A stretch of 42,715 nt of DNA from Bacteroidota bacterium. Lineage in GTDB: Bacteria; Bacteroidota; Bacteroidia; Bacteroidales; FEN-979. The notes beneath the pieces are model-generated. The model did no database searches. It was not told the origin of the DNA and saw nothing but the letters and a program-made list of their open reading frames with translations. Below, one piece after another: positions 1 through 8,496 of the stretch. Where the stretch lies: assembly GCA_026391735.1 (NCBI GenBank), contig JAPLDL010000006.1, positions 1 to 42,715 on the forward strand. Direction: 5' to 3'. The translations under genes were made by a program, and so were the position numbers. Position 1 is the first letter of the stretch. Each line of letters begins with the position of its first letter.

Positions 1-145
1 CATCAGATAATGATTCCCGAATATTGTCATGATTTTAATAGGTTATAATGCAGGCAAATAACTTTATTTGTTTGTAAATTGCTGTAACTATTTTAACTTT
101 CATCCTTCTAATGAAAAATCAAATATCAAATTTAATCCATTTAAT

Positions 146-877
146 ATGAAAAAATCAATTGCTTTTGTGATTATTGTATTCCTGATGGCCTCCTTCGCAG
201 GGCATGCCCAGGACATGAAACTTGACGAGGTTTTAAACGCTTACTATAAAGCTACCGGTCTAGAAAAAATGAAAGACTGGACTACCCTCAGGGAAAATAG
301 AAAAACGATTGCCGGGGGTATGGAATTTCCTTTCTCCATGACAATGAAACGCCCTTTGAAATTAAGAATCGAAGCTGAGGTTCAGGGAAACAAAATGATT
401 CAGGCTTTCGACGGACAGGCAGGTTGGAGTGTCGTGCCCTGGTCGGGATCATCAGTTCCGCAGGATATGACCGCCGATGAGATCAAAAGCATGAAGGACC
501 AGTCAGATATGGAAGGATCATTGTATAACTGGAAAGAAAAAGGCCACCAAGCTGAACTTCTTGGCAAAGAAGATATGGAAGGATCTTCAGTTTATAAGAT
601 AAAGCTTACCAAAGCCAATGGAGATATTGATACATACTTTATCGATGCCGAGAATTTTATTTTATTAAAAACATCTTCCAAAGTTAAAATCCAGGATAAT
701 GAAGTGGAAAGTGAAAGCCTGTTCACAAATTACAAGGAAGTAAGCGGGGTATTAATTGCCGGAAATATCACCAGTAAAGTTAAGGAACAGACTGTATCAC
801 AGGTCGTGATTGATAAAACTGAGTTTAATATCCCCGTCAGCGACAGCCTGTTTGTAAAGCCCGCAATAAAAAAATAA
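146..877 (+). CDS. LolA-like outer-membrane lipoprotein-sorting family protein
   Basis: This encodes 243 residues. I chose the ATG at 146 because it opens directly into a Sec signal peptide (MKKSIAFVIIVFLMASF, cleavage near GHAQ); an upstream TTG at 68 would put 26 unlikely residues in front of it. The mature part is mostly beta strand, with a GLEKMKDW opening, an FDGQAGW segment, and paired strands around VYKIKLTKANGDIDTYFID. That is the pattern of small periplasmic LolA/LppX-fold proteins annotated as outer membrane lipoprotein-sorting proteins in Bacteroidota. These bind acyl chains or lipoproteins in the periplasm, but the ligand here is unknown. The next gene starts 18 bases downstream on the same strand, so the two are probably co-transcribed. 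Family assignment is by fold pattern only. Confidence 0.7.
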   Translation: MKKSIAFVIIVFLMASFAGHAQDMKLDEVLNAYYKATGLEKMKDWTTLRENRKTIAGGMEFPFSMTMKRPLKLRIEAEVQGNKMIQAFDGQAGWSVVPWSGSSVPQDMTADEIKSMKDQSDMEGSLYNWKEKGHQAELLGKEDMEGSSVYKIKLTKANGDIDTYFIDAENFILLKTSSKVKIQDNEVESESLFTNYKEVSGVLIAGNITSKVKEQTVSQVVIDKTEFNIPVSDSLFVKPAIKK

Positions 878-895
878 GACCTAAAACCTGTTCGT

Positions 896-3800
896 ATGAA
901 ATTGGTGATCAAAGTCTGTTTCGCCTCCCTCTTATGTATTGCAAATACATGGGTAGAGGCCCAGGACCATGTGAAAGTCGATGAAAACACCTTTGGCGAC
1001 ATCCAGGCCCGCCAGATCGGCCCGGCAATCATGAGCGGCCGGATAACAGCCCTGGACGCGGTGGACCACAACCCCGCCCTGGTGTATGTTGGAGCTGCCA
1101 CTGGCGGACTATGGAAGTCAAAGAACTACGGGACTACTTTCAAACCGGTCTTTGATAAGTACAATCAATCGATCGGCTCCATCGCCATTGACCAGCAACA
1201 CCCCGATACAGTCTGGGTTGGTTCAGGCGAAGTCTGGGTCAGAAACTCCGTATCGGTAGGTGACGGTATTTACCGTACGAATAATGCAGGGGAAACCTGG
1301 AAACGAATGGGTCTTGAGAAAACCGAACGGATTGCAAAAATCCTGGTCCATCCGAAAAATTCGGATGTCGTTTTTGCTGCCGCCCTGGGTAACCTCTGGA
1401 GTTCAAACACCGACCGTGGCCTTTACAAAACGGCCGATGGAGGAAAAACCTGGGAGAAGGTCCTGTATATTGATGAAAATACAGGCTGCAGCGATATTGC
1501 CATCGACTGGAATAACCCTGATATTATGTATGCAGGGATGTGGGAGTTCCGAAGAACACCCTGGTCTTTCAGCTCGGGTGGAAAAGGCAGCGGCCTTTAC
1601 CGCTCTTCAGATGGAGGAAAAACCTGGTCAAAGATCACCAGCGGCATGCCTGATGGCATGCTTGGAAGAATCTCGGTGTCGGTGAGCCCGGTCAAATCAG
1701 ACCTGGTGTACGCATTAATAGAAGCTGAGAAAACCGGGTTGTACCGTTCATCCGATAAAGGGAACACCTGGAAGATGGTCACCCAGTCAGAAGCTGTGAA
1801 TGACCGCCCCTTTTATTTTTCATTCCTGGCACTTGACCCCCTCGACACGAACATCATTTACAAACCCGGCTTCAACCTGAATAAAAGTACCGACGGAGGA
1901 AAAACCTTCAGCTCAGCTGCTGTCGAAGGCGGGAACTACCATGGTGACTGTCATCCGGTATATATCAGTAAAAAGGATAACAGCCTTATTTATATGGGGA
2001 CGGATGGCGGGGTGTATTATTCCATGGATAAGGGCAATACCTGGCGTCTGATGAGAAACCTGCCCGTTTCCCAGTTTTATCATGTGAGCTGCGATAACGC
2101 CGACCCTTTCAATGTTTACGGTGGTTTGCAGGATAACGGATCCTGGTTTGGCCCTTCCAGGTCATCCAATGGCATCACAAACAGTAGCTGGAAAAGCGTA
2201 GGGTTTGGTGATGGATTTTATGTGTATTGTGATAAACTCGATTCCAATATCCTTTACTGGCAGTTCCAGGGTGGAAAAATTGCAAGGTATTACCAAAATA
2301 CAGGACAGTACAAATCACTGATACCTTTCAAAGATAAAGACAGCAAAGAGCTGAGATTCAACTGGAATGCCCCGATGGTATTCAGTCCAACCAGCAACAG
2401 GTTCTATGCAGGGGCTCAATACCTGTTTAAAACAAACAACCGGGGGGATACCTGGACACGGATATCACCCGACCTCACGACCGATGATCCTAAAAAACTT
2501 AAACAGGAAAAATCGGGGGGGCTTACCGTTGATAACTCATCCGCCGAAAACCATTGTACCATTTATACCATTAATGAATCGCCTCTCGACAGCCTGATCA
2601 TATGGGCCGGGACCGATGACGGCAACCTCCAGGTCACGGCAAACGGTGGAAAGACCTGGACTAACGTCGTTGGTAATGTACCAGGACTTCCTGCCAATAC
2701 CTGGTGCTCCTATGTTGAACCAGGGCATTTTGATAAGAATACGGTATATGTGACTTTTGATGGACACCGCCTTGGGGATAAAACACCCTATGTTTTCAAG
2801 TCGGCCGACCTGGGAAAAACCTGGAAAGCCTTAGCTGATACAACGATCAAGGCATATTGCCATGTGATCAAAGAGGACCAGGTAAAATCGGATCTGCTTT
2901 TCCTTGGCACCGAAGGAGGACTTTACCTGAGCATCGACGGCGGGCAAAACTGGTGTTTCTTCAAAGGAAACGTCCCCAAAGTCCCTGTGATGGATATAGC
3001 ATTCCAACAGCGTGAGCAATCACTGGTACTGGCTACTCATGGCAGGGGGATCATGGTCATCGATGACCTGTCTCCATTCAGGCAGGTCTCTAAGGATGTA
3101 CTCGATGCGGATGTCAGATTCCTGCAACCCAAAGATTTTATTATCAGAGAAGGCACCTACACCCAGCAATGGAACGGAGATGATGAATACATCGGACAGG
3201 TTCCCCAGGATGCAGCGCCAATTGTATATTATATGAAGAAAAGGCATATCTTCGGAGATATACATCTTGAAATTTATGATGCCGGGGGAAAGATGATAAA
3301 GAGGCTGCCCGCCGGCATGCGCAAAGGGGTCAATGTTGTTCAGTGGACTATTCAGATGAAACCACCTAAAGTGCCAGTCTCCCCCCAGATGGAAGGCTAC
3401 GCATTTGCAGGTCCGAATTATTCGCCAGGCGAATATACAGTAAAGTTGTTCAGGAATAACGATGTGTATGAGTCGAAGATCCGCCTGTTGCCCGATCCTA
3501 AATCCATGTATTCCATACAGGACCGTGAGGTACGGCAACAAGCTGTCATGAAAGCATATAACATGCTTCAGTCGCTCGCATTCTCCGACAGGCTGGCCCG
3601 TGATGTCCGGGACCAGTCAAAGAATCTTTCAAAATCTGCATCCAAATCCCTTTCGAAGAAACTTCTCACCGTCTCGGTACGGATGGACACCCTGCATGGC
3701 AGGATCGTTTCAACCAAGGAGGGGAAAATAACCGGAGAGGAAAGGCTGAGGGAAAGGATTGCATTTATCTACGGTTCAATCATGCAATACCCGGGACGAC

Positions 3801-3976
3801 CAACCGATGCTCAGGTTCAGGGGATAGAACTCCTTGAAAAAGAAGCAGCAAAGACCCAGGATGAAGTGAATACTCTCATCACCCAGGAGTTGCCAAAGCT
3901 GAATCAGGAACTTGTAAAGGATAAACTGGCCGAAATAAAATTAATTTCTCAGGAGGATTTCAGCAAAGAACCCTGA
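896..3976 (+). CDS. Secreted sortilin/BNR (Asp-box) beta-propeller protein
   Basis: This encodes 1026 residues beginning with a signal peptide (MKLVIKVCFASLLCIANTW, cleavage near VEAQ). About eleven Asp-box motifs of the form S/T-x-D-x-G-x-T-W are visible across roughly residues 80-700, for example ADGGKTWEKV, SDGGKTWSKI, SDKGNTWKMV, MDKGNTWRLM and ANGGKTWTNV. This is the repeat of the VPS10/sortilin and sialidase-like propellers. After the propeller comes a region with an IYDAGGKMIKRL beta strand and an Ig-like stretch, then a helical, charged C-terminal tail. Bacteroidota members are often labelled glycosyl hydrolase, but no catalytic residues can be assigned here, so binding or peptidase-associated roles are equally possible. 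It follows the LolA-like gene by 18 bases. No T9SS tail is evident. Confidence 0.8.
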   Translation: MKLVIKVCFASLLCIANTWVEAQDHVKVDENTFGDIQARQIGPAIMSGRITALDAVDHNPALVYVGAATGGLWKSKNYGTTFKPVFDKYNQSIGSIAIDQQHPDTVWVGSGEVWVRNSVSVGDGIYRTNNAGETWKRMGLEKTERIAKILVHPKNSDVVFAAALGNLWSSNTDRGLYKTADGGKTWEKVLYIDENTGCSDIAIDWNNPDIMYAGMWEFRRTPWSFSSGGKGSGLYRSSDGGKTWSKITSGMPDGMLGRISVSVSPVKSDLVYALIEAEKTGLYRSSDKGNTWKMVTQSEAVNDRPFYFSFLALDPLDTNIIYKPGFNLNKSTDGGKTFSSAAVEGGNYHGDCHPVYISKKDNSLIYMGTDGGVYYSMDKGNTWRLMRNLPVSQFYHVSCDNADPFNVYGGLQDNGSWFGPSRSSNGITNSSWKSVGFGDGFYVYCDKLDSNILYWQFQGGKIARYYQNTGQYKSLIPFKDKDSKELRFNWNAPMVFSPTSNRFYAGAQYLFKTNNRGDTWTRISPDLTTDDPKKLKQEKSGGLTVDNSSAENHCTIYTINESPLDSLIIWAGTDDGNLQVTANGGKTWTNVVGNVPGLPANTWCSYVEPGHFDKNTVYVTFDGHRLGDKTPYVFKSADLGKTWKALADTTIKAYCHVIKEDQVKSDLLFLGTEGGLYLSIDGGQNWCFFKGNVPKVPVMDIAFQQREQSLVLATHGRGIMVIDDLSPFRQVSKDVLDADVRFLQPKDFIIREGTYTQQWNGDDEYIGQVPQDAAPIVYYMKKRHIFGDIHLEIYDAGGKMIKRLPAGMRKGVNVVQWTIQMKPPKVPVSPQMEGYAFAGPNYSPGEYTVKLFRNNDVYESKIRLLPDPKSMYSIQDREVRQQAVMKAYNMLQSLAFSDRLARDVRDQSKNLSKSASKSLSKKLLTVSVRMDTLHGRIVSTKEGKITGEERLRERIAFIYGSIMQYPGRPTDAQVQGIELLEKEAAKTQDEVNTLITQELPKLNQELVKDKLAEIKLISQEDFSKEP

Positions 3977-4002
3977 GAAGGAGCTTACGTTAAAACCCTC
4001 TA

Positions 4003-4033
4003 TTGCATTTTCGCCGCTTAATCTGTATTTTTG
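4003..4033 (+). promoter_or_regulatory. Bacteroidota-type promoter for the 36-residue peptide gene
   Basis: TTG at 4003-4005, a 20-base spacer, and TATTTTTG at 4026-4033 match the -33/-7 form (TTG, TAnnTTTG) of Bacteroidota housekeeping sigma. The start codon lies 54 bases downstream of the -7 box. Four other promoters in this window have the same geometry. Confidence 0.75.
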
Positions 4034-4087
4034 TATTCCCATTCAGGAATCAACAAAAATCAATATTAACCTTAAACACCTACGCGT

Positions 4088-4198
4088 ATGTCAAAAGGAC
4101 AAGATGTTAAAAAGGCAGTCAAGAAAGAACCCACGAAGACGCTGAAAGAAAAAAGGCAGGAAAAAAAGGAAAAGAAAGAAAAGAAAAGCAAGTATTAA
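4088..4198 (+). CDS. 36-residue lysine-rich peptide
   Basis: A short open frame runs from ATG to TAA. It starts MSKGQDVKKAVKKEPTKTLK and ends with alternating Lys/Glu clusters and KSKY. Fifteen of 36 residues are Lys and five are Glu, so the product should be a highly basic, probably disordered or single-helix peptide. It is supported as a real gene by its own promoter 54 bases upstream and a strong terminator 33 bases downstream, with nothing else between them. I cannot assign a function. Binding to nucleic acid or ribosomes is a guess from charge alone. Confidence 0.7.
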   Translation: MSKGQDVKKAVKKEPTKTLKEKRQEKKEKKEKKSKY

Positions 4199-4230
4199 GC
4201 CGGCAAAAACCGGCAGCTCGCCGTCAAAAG

Positions 4231-4267
4231 AAAAACCCTGTAGCACAGATTGTTACAGGGTTTTTTC
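4231..4267 (+). terminator. Rho-independent terminator
   Basis: AAAACCCTGTA (4232-4242) pairs with TACAGGGTTTT (4254-4264) around an 11-base loop and is followed by a T-run. The A-run on the left arm makes it potentially bidirectional, so it could also stop minus-strand transcription coming from tRNA-Asp. A smaller GCCGG/CCGGC hairpin lies just after the peptide stop codon at 4199-4214. Confidence 0.85.
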
Positions 4268-4279
4268 TTATTATTTCTG

Positions 4280-4353
4280 CGGACTGGACGAGACTCGAAC
4301 TCGCGACCTCCGCCGTGACAGGGCGGCATTCTAACCAGCTGAACTACCAGTCC
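4280..4353 (-). tRNA. tRNA-Asp (GTC)
   Basis: On the minus strand the acceptor GGACTGG pairs with CCAGTCC, followed by discriminator G. The anticodon loop reads CTGTCAC (anticodon GTC) inside a GC-rich stem. The D-arm and the TTCGAGT T-loop are normal. CCA is not encoded. Confidence 0.95.
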
Positions 4354-4366
4354 TTCATTCAGGCTG

Positions 4367-4396
4367 CAAAAGTAAATTAATTTTCCGGATTCTCAA
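4367..4396 (-). promoter_or_regulatory. Promoter for tRNA-Asp
   Basis: Minus-strand TACTTTTG at 4367-4374 and TTG at 4394-4396 are separated by 19 bases. The -7 box lies 13 bases before the tRNA 5' end. The promoter sits between the end of comEC and the tRNA, so the tRNA need not depend on the upstream operon. Confidence 0.7.
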
Positions 4397-4402
4397 AATA
4401 AA

Positions 4403-6508
4403 TTATAATTCTTGCTTATAAAATCCGGTTGTTTTCAAATCGTAGAATTTCAGACCGAGCTTCCGTGCCTGGTCACACCAGTGTATAACCCTTGGCCGGG
4501 AAGCAGTCGATACATTCATTATTATTCCCGGGCTGAAAATGGATTTAAGTTGTTCCATCCTGTATGCTGTGTTATTGCAGATAAGCAGGATGTCGGTATG
4601 GATTGTTACTCCCGGTTTTTTACTTAAACCTTTTTCCAGGAGATAGATCTTCCTATCCCCTATGATAATCATATTCCCGAACCTGCCTGCCTCGTGAAAA
4701 CCAGCAGCCTTTTGCCAGCCCTTGAAATTTATCCAACGTTCCTGTACAGATTTCACCCGGCATGCCATCCGTTCGTTACCGATCTGGTCAGCGATAAAGA
4801 GGTCCTTCTTCATCCGCATACCTGAATAAAAACAAAGTTCCCGGTTTCCCCTGACATACCTGATTATATACCCTTGCCTCCCCTGGTATACGTATAGACT
4901 TGAATGTGATGAGAGGCTCATTTTTTCAATCGCAAACACAACATAAAGAATAATCAGGCAGGATAAGGCAAACATCAGAGCCCTTGGTTTTTTACCTGTA
5001 AAATACAGAAATAGAGACAGAATGAATATATATAGCAGGCAAACTTCAAATTTATTCGGAAAGAAACCGGTACTCACTGCACCGGGCAGGTTACCTATCC
5101 ATAAAACACATGAATTCAATAAAGTCAGAAGCAATTTTAAAGCTGAAATCGCAAGGCCTCCCAGGATGGGGATAGAAGAACAAATCAATCCCAGGATACC
5201 GAACAGGATTATACCATTCGACAAGGGAACAATAATGAGATTGGAAAGGATAAAATAGTTGGGAAAGCGGTGAAAATAATAGATACACAGGGGGAAGGTT
5301 GCAATTTGTGCCGCTATTGAGACTGCAACCAACGCCCATATTTTACCAGGGAGCCAGTACCGGGTTACATAAAGGTCATAAATAGGTTTATACATAATGA
5401 CTATCCCTATCACTGCCAGGTATGACAGCTGAAATCCAAGGTCAGTAATAATTGCAGGATCCATTATCAATAAAAAGAAAACGGAGGCGCTGATCACATT
5501 CATCATCTCAGGTTTCCTTTTGATGGCTTTGCCTGCAATCAGAAAGCTGAGACAGGTTGCAGCTCTCAACACCGCCGGGGAGAATCCGGTAACTGCCGCA
5601 TAAGCCCAGATAAACAGGATTTCCACCAAAAGTTTCAAATAAATCCCATACCTGGATTTTATCAGAAAAGATAGAATTGTCTCAAGGAAAAGAAAAATAA
5701 TTCCTACATGCATCCCTGAAACCGAAAGTATGTGCATTGTTCCGCTTGCTGCAAAAGCCGATTTAAGGCTGCTGTCAATCTCGTTTACATAGCCGAGGAG
5801 CAATGCTGCTGCAACTGAAAACTCCTGACCATCCAGTCCCTTGTCCCTGAAGATCCTCAACAGTTTGTCGCGCAAAGCAAATGCAAATTCTTCTGGCGTT
5901 TTCCGTTTTATGCACGGGAGGGGGAAACAGTGGTCGGCCCGGCAATTGATCTCATACCTTACACCTTTGTTATAAAGATACTCCCTGAAATTAAAGGAAT
6001 GTTCGGCTCTGAAAAATTTCAAAGTCACGGGCCTGCCGTAAAGCATATAAAAATGTCCGTATTCGGGAGCGGAAGTTGTTTTATTTCCATAAATGGTCAG
6101 GTAGATTTTGGTGTTCAAAGATCTCCAATGGCCTGAATCCCTGGAGGATACCAGGTTTACAATCACCTTCGACGTACCGGATCTTATGGAGGGGCAATCA
6201 CTAACCCTTACGAGTAAAATGATATTGGAATCAAATTCAGGAGAATGGCCATTGGCAGATTCTTTCCTGATTTGAGCAAGCTGGAACCCTGAAGAAAAAA
6301 AAGAAAGCAGGATGATTGAACCGGTCATCCACCGGTTTTTATATGCCCGAGAAAACCAATATAGCAGAAAGAGGGCGAACCAGGCAGGCAGCAAAAATAA
6401 ATAAAAGGAAAGGGCCGGAATTGCACCTGGCCATTGCTGCCCGGCTATGATCCCGGCTACAAAAGGAAAAACCAGCCTGAGTAAAGGCAGAGGTCTCCAG
6501 GGATTCAT
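4403..6508 (-). CDS. comEC: ComEC/Rec2-family DNA uptake membrane protein
   Basis: This encodes 701 residues from an ATG at 6508. The N-terminus has several hydrophobic segments (RLVFPFVAGIIAG and following) and an OB-like soluble region as in DUF4131. It is followed by the ComEC signature SAFAASGTMHILSVSGMHVG and then about eight more membrane segments. ComEC forms the inner-membrane channel that takes up single-stranded DNA in natural transformation. The C-terminal 160 residues lack the HxHxDH metallo-beta-lactamase motif of longer ComEC proteins, which is usual for Bacteroidota. It is the last gene of the 13.4-kb operon, 52 bases after the TPR gene. Active transformation cannot be judged from this gene alone. 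Confidence 0.9.
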   Translation of the reverse strand: MNPWRPLPLLRLVFPFVAGIIAGQQWPGAIPALSFYLFLLPAWFALFLLYWFSRAYKNRWMTGSIILLSFFSSGFQLAQIRKESANGHSPEFDSNIILLVRVSDCPSIRSGTSKVIVNLVSSRDSGHWRSLNTKIYLTIYGNKTTSAPEYGHFYMLYGRPVTLKFFRAEHSFNFREYLYNKGVRYEINCRADHCFPLPCIKRKTPEEFAFALRDKLLRIFRDKGLDGQEFSVAAALLLGYVNEIDSSLKSAFAASGTMHILSVSGMHVGIIFLFLETILSFLIKSRYGIYLKLLVEILFIWAYAAVTGFSPAVLRAATCLSFLIAGKAIKRKPEMMNVISASVFFLLIMDPAIITDLGFQLSYLAVIGIVIMYKPIYDLYVTRYWLPGKIWALVAVSIAAQIATFPLCIYYFHRFPNYFILSNLIIVPLSNGIILFGILGLICSSIPILGGLAISALKLLLTLLNSCVLWIGNLPGAVSTGFFPNKFEVCLLYIFILSLFLYFTGKKPRALMFALSCLIILYVVFAIEKMSLSSHSSLYVYQGRQGYIIRYVRGNRELCFYSGMRMKKDLFIADQIGNERMACRVKSVQERWINFKGWQKAAGFHEAGRFGNMIIIGDRKIYLLEKGLSKKPGVTIHTDILLICNNTAYRMEQLKSIFSPGIIMNVSTASRPRVIHWCDQARKLGLKFYDLKTTGFYKQEL

Positions 6509-6560
6509 GTTGCTTCATCATTATCTCAGAACTTAATCCGGGAAATGACGAAAAGTGACA

Positions 6561-7496
6561 TTACTTTTTGCAATATTTAAAACTATAAGACCCGGCTTTA
6601 TCATTTCCCAGCTCTATTGCCTTCTCCCAATCAGCGCATGCCTCTTCCAGCTTTCCAAGATATTGCCTGGCCACTCCGCGGTTTGTAAAGGCTTCATCGT
6701 TATCAGGCTGCAGATCAATGACCTCACTATACGTTTTAATTGCGTCATCATATAGTTTCATGTACATCTGGGCGAGGGCTTTATTCATCCTTGCCGATAC
6801 ATCCCCTGACCTCATGGCGATGACGAACCCGAAATCGATTATTGCATCCTGGTACTGTCCGGTTGCCGCCCTGGCTGCTCCCCTGCTTGCAAAATAATCA
6901 GCCTGGGAGGTGTCCAACCGGATGGCTTCATTAAAATCCTGTATTGCGGCAGAAAAATCTTTCTGATTATAATGGCATAATGCCCTGTTATAGTATGCTT
7001 CAGGGAATACAGGTTTATACTGTAGAGCCCGGCTGAAGTTCATAATCGCTTCAGTATAATTTCCCATTTCCATAAGGTCAAGCCCTTTATTGTGATAGGC
7101 ATCAGGGTAATCGGCTTTTAGTGCAAGTGCTTTTGAATAATCCCTGATCGCCCCGTCATAATCTTTCAGCCCGTCCTTTGCTAAAGCACGGTTGAACCAG
7201 GGCTCAGGAGATGCCTGGCGCAGTTCCAGAACGCGGTTAAAATCTTCTATTGCACCCTGGTAGTTTTTTAATTCATACCTCACGACCCCTCTGTTATAAA
7301 ACGCCTCTGCACTGGAGGAATCCATCGCCACTGCTTTATCCAGGTCCTTCAATGCCTGCTGGTAATCACCGAGTGTCGCTTTAAGGATACCCGAATCAAT
7401 AAATATTTTGTTAGGCTTGATACGGGCAGGAACCTGCCCGATGGCCCAGTTCGAAAACAGAAAAAATATGAGGAGAAACGTAACAACCTTCCGCAT
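6561..7496 (-). CDS. Secreted TPR-repeat protein (311 residues)
   Basis: A signal peptide (MRKVVTFLLIFFLFSNWAIGQ) is followed by about seven to eight tetratricopeptide repeats of 34 residues. Copies such as AEAFYNRGVVRYELKNYQGA and PDAYHNKGLDLMEMGNYTEA show the G/Y/A pattern at positions 8, 11 and 20. TPR arrays bind proteins, so an envelope or periplasmic scaffold role is likely, though no partner can be named. It starts 7 bases after the stop of the next TPR gene, with the same repeat type and C-terminal LGxxEEACADWxKAxxLG motif, so the two are tandem paralogues. Confidence 0.8.
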   Translation of the reverse strand: MRKVVTFLLIFFLFSNWAIGQVPARIKPNKIFIDSGILKATLGDYQQALKDLDKAVAMDSSSAEAFYNRGVVRYELKNYQGAIEDFNRVLELRQASPEPWFNRALAKDGLKDYDGAIRDYSKALALKADYPDAYHNKGLDLMEMGNYTEAIMNFSRALQYKPVFPEAYYNRALCHYNQKDFSAAIQDFNEAIRLDTSQADYFASRGAARAATGQYQDAIIDFGFVIAMRSGDVSARMNKALAQMYMKLYDDAIKTYSEVIDLQPDNDEAFTNRGVARQYLGKLEEACADWEKAIELGNDKAGSYSFKYCKK

Positions 7497-7503
7497 CGAA
7501 GGA

Positions 7504-8466
7504 TCACTTGCAATTTTTAATGATCAGGTCTTTGGCTTCAGCTACTCCCAGGTCAAAAGCTGTATTCCAGTCTTTGCAGGCTCCTTCGGTATCGCCCAGG
7601 AATTGTTTGGCCCGGCCCCGGTTAGTAAAGGCATCTGCATATTTAGGCCTTATTTCAATGGCCTTGTTGAAATCAACCAATGCTCCTTTGTAATCGGTAA
7701 GCATCAGTTTGGCCGCACCCCGGTTATTGTAGGCAGAAGAATTCTTAGGGTCACGTTTCAACGCAGTATTGTAATCAATGATCGCTCCGTTATAGTCCTG
7801 AAGATAGTGATGACACATGCCCCGGTTTGTAAAGACATCCTCAAAAGCAGAGTCAAGTTTTACAACATTATCATAATTATCAAGAGCTCCCCTATAATCC
7901 TGTTTCATCATTTTCACTGCAGCGATATAATTAAACGTAAAAGGGTTTTTACGATCATAGGAAACCGAAATAAACAAGTCCTTCTGTGCACTATCGAGCT
8001 CATTGAGATAATACCGGGAAGCCCCGCGAATATAATATGCTTTGGGATTATTCTTTAACAAAGCAATAGACTTGGTCTCATCTTCAACCGCCTTACTGTA
8101 TTTGGCAGTCAACATATAGCAATATCCCCGGTTCATATAAGCCTGAGGGTTTTCTATGGCTTTCAACGACTTGGTGAACTCCCCGATGGCACTTTCATAG
8201 TCTCCGTCTTTTGCTTTCTTCAGGCCTTCCTGAATGAACCCCTGGGCTTCCTTTTGCTGAGGCGTAAGCTCTTTGGGAGGCATTGCTCCCTTAGGGCGCT
8301 CCTGTAGATTCTTCTCGCCCGGCTTTTTTTTGGTGCTGTCAGCATACAGAGGGACCTTGGTGACTATAGTTTGCGGTTGCTGTTTCTGTGTCTGAGTCTG
8401 AGCCATGATGCCACCGTTAAGCCCAAAAGCAAACAAGCTTAATAAAATAACAATCGTTTTATTCAT
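7504..8466 (-). CDS. Secreted TPR-repeat protein (320 residues)
   Basis: I chose the ATG at 8466 because it starts the signal peptide MNKTIVILLSLFAFGLNGG (cleavage near IMAQ); an ATG six codons upstream at 8484 is also possible. After a Gln/Lys/Pro-rich linker there are about six to seven TPRs (for example SSAYNNRGAAKLMLTDYKGA). The C-terminal motif LGDTEGACKDWNTAFDLG closely matches the end of the downstream TPR gene, which indicates an ancient duplication. It lies 12 bases downstream of lpxB and is probably in the same transcript. Its specific function is unknown. Confidence 0.8.
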   Translation of the reverse strand: MNKTIVILLSLFAFGLNGGIMAQTQTQKQQPQTIVTKVPLYADSTKKKPGEKNLQERPKGAMPPKELTPQQKEAQGFIQEGLKKAKDGDYESAIGEFTKSLKAIENPQAYMNRGYCYMLTAKYSKAVEDETKSIALLKNNPKAYYIRGASRYYLNELDSAQKDLFISVSYDRKNPFTFNYIAAVKMMKQDYRGALDNYDNVVKLDSAFEDVFTNRGMCHHYLQDYNGAIIDYNTALKRDPKNSSAYNNRGAAKLMLTDYKGALVDFNKAIEIRPKYADAFTNRGRAKQFLGDTEGACKDWNTAFDLGVAEAKDLIIKNCK

Positions 8467-8496
8467 TCCTGTAATTTTCTGCATATTCTCGTTCTG

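Noticed and set aside
4403..6508. ComEC as a truncated pseudogene because the C-terminal nuclease-like domain is missing.
   Set aside because: The frame is intact, and the short form without the HxHxDH motif is normal for Bacteroidota.
7408..8058. A 216-codon plus-strand frame opposite the two TPR genes.
   Set aside because: It spans two real genes in antisense and mirrors their TPR codon pattern.
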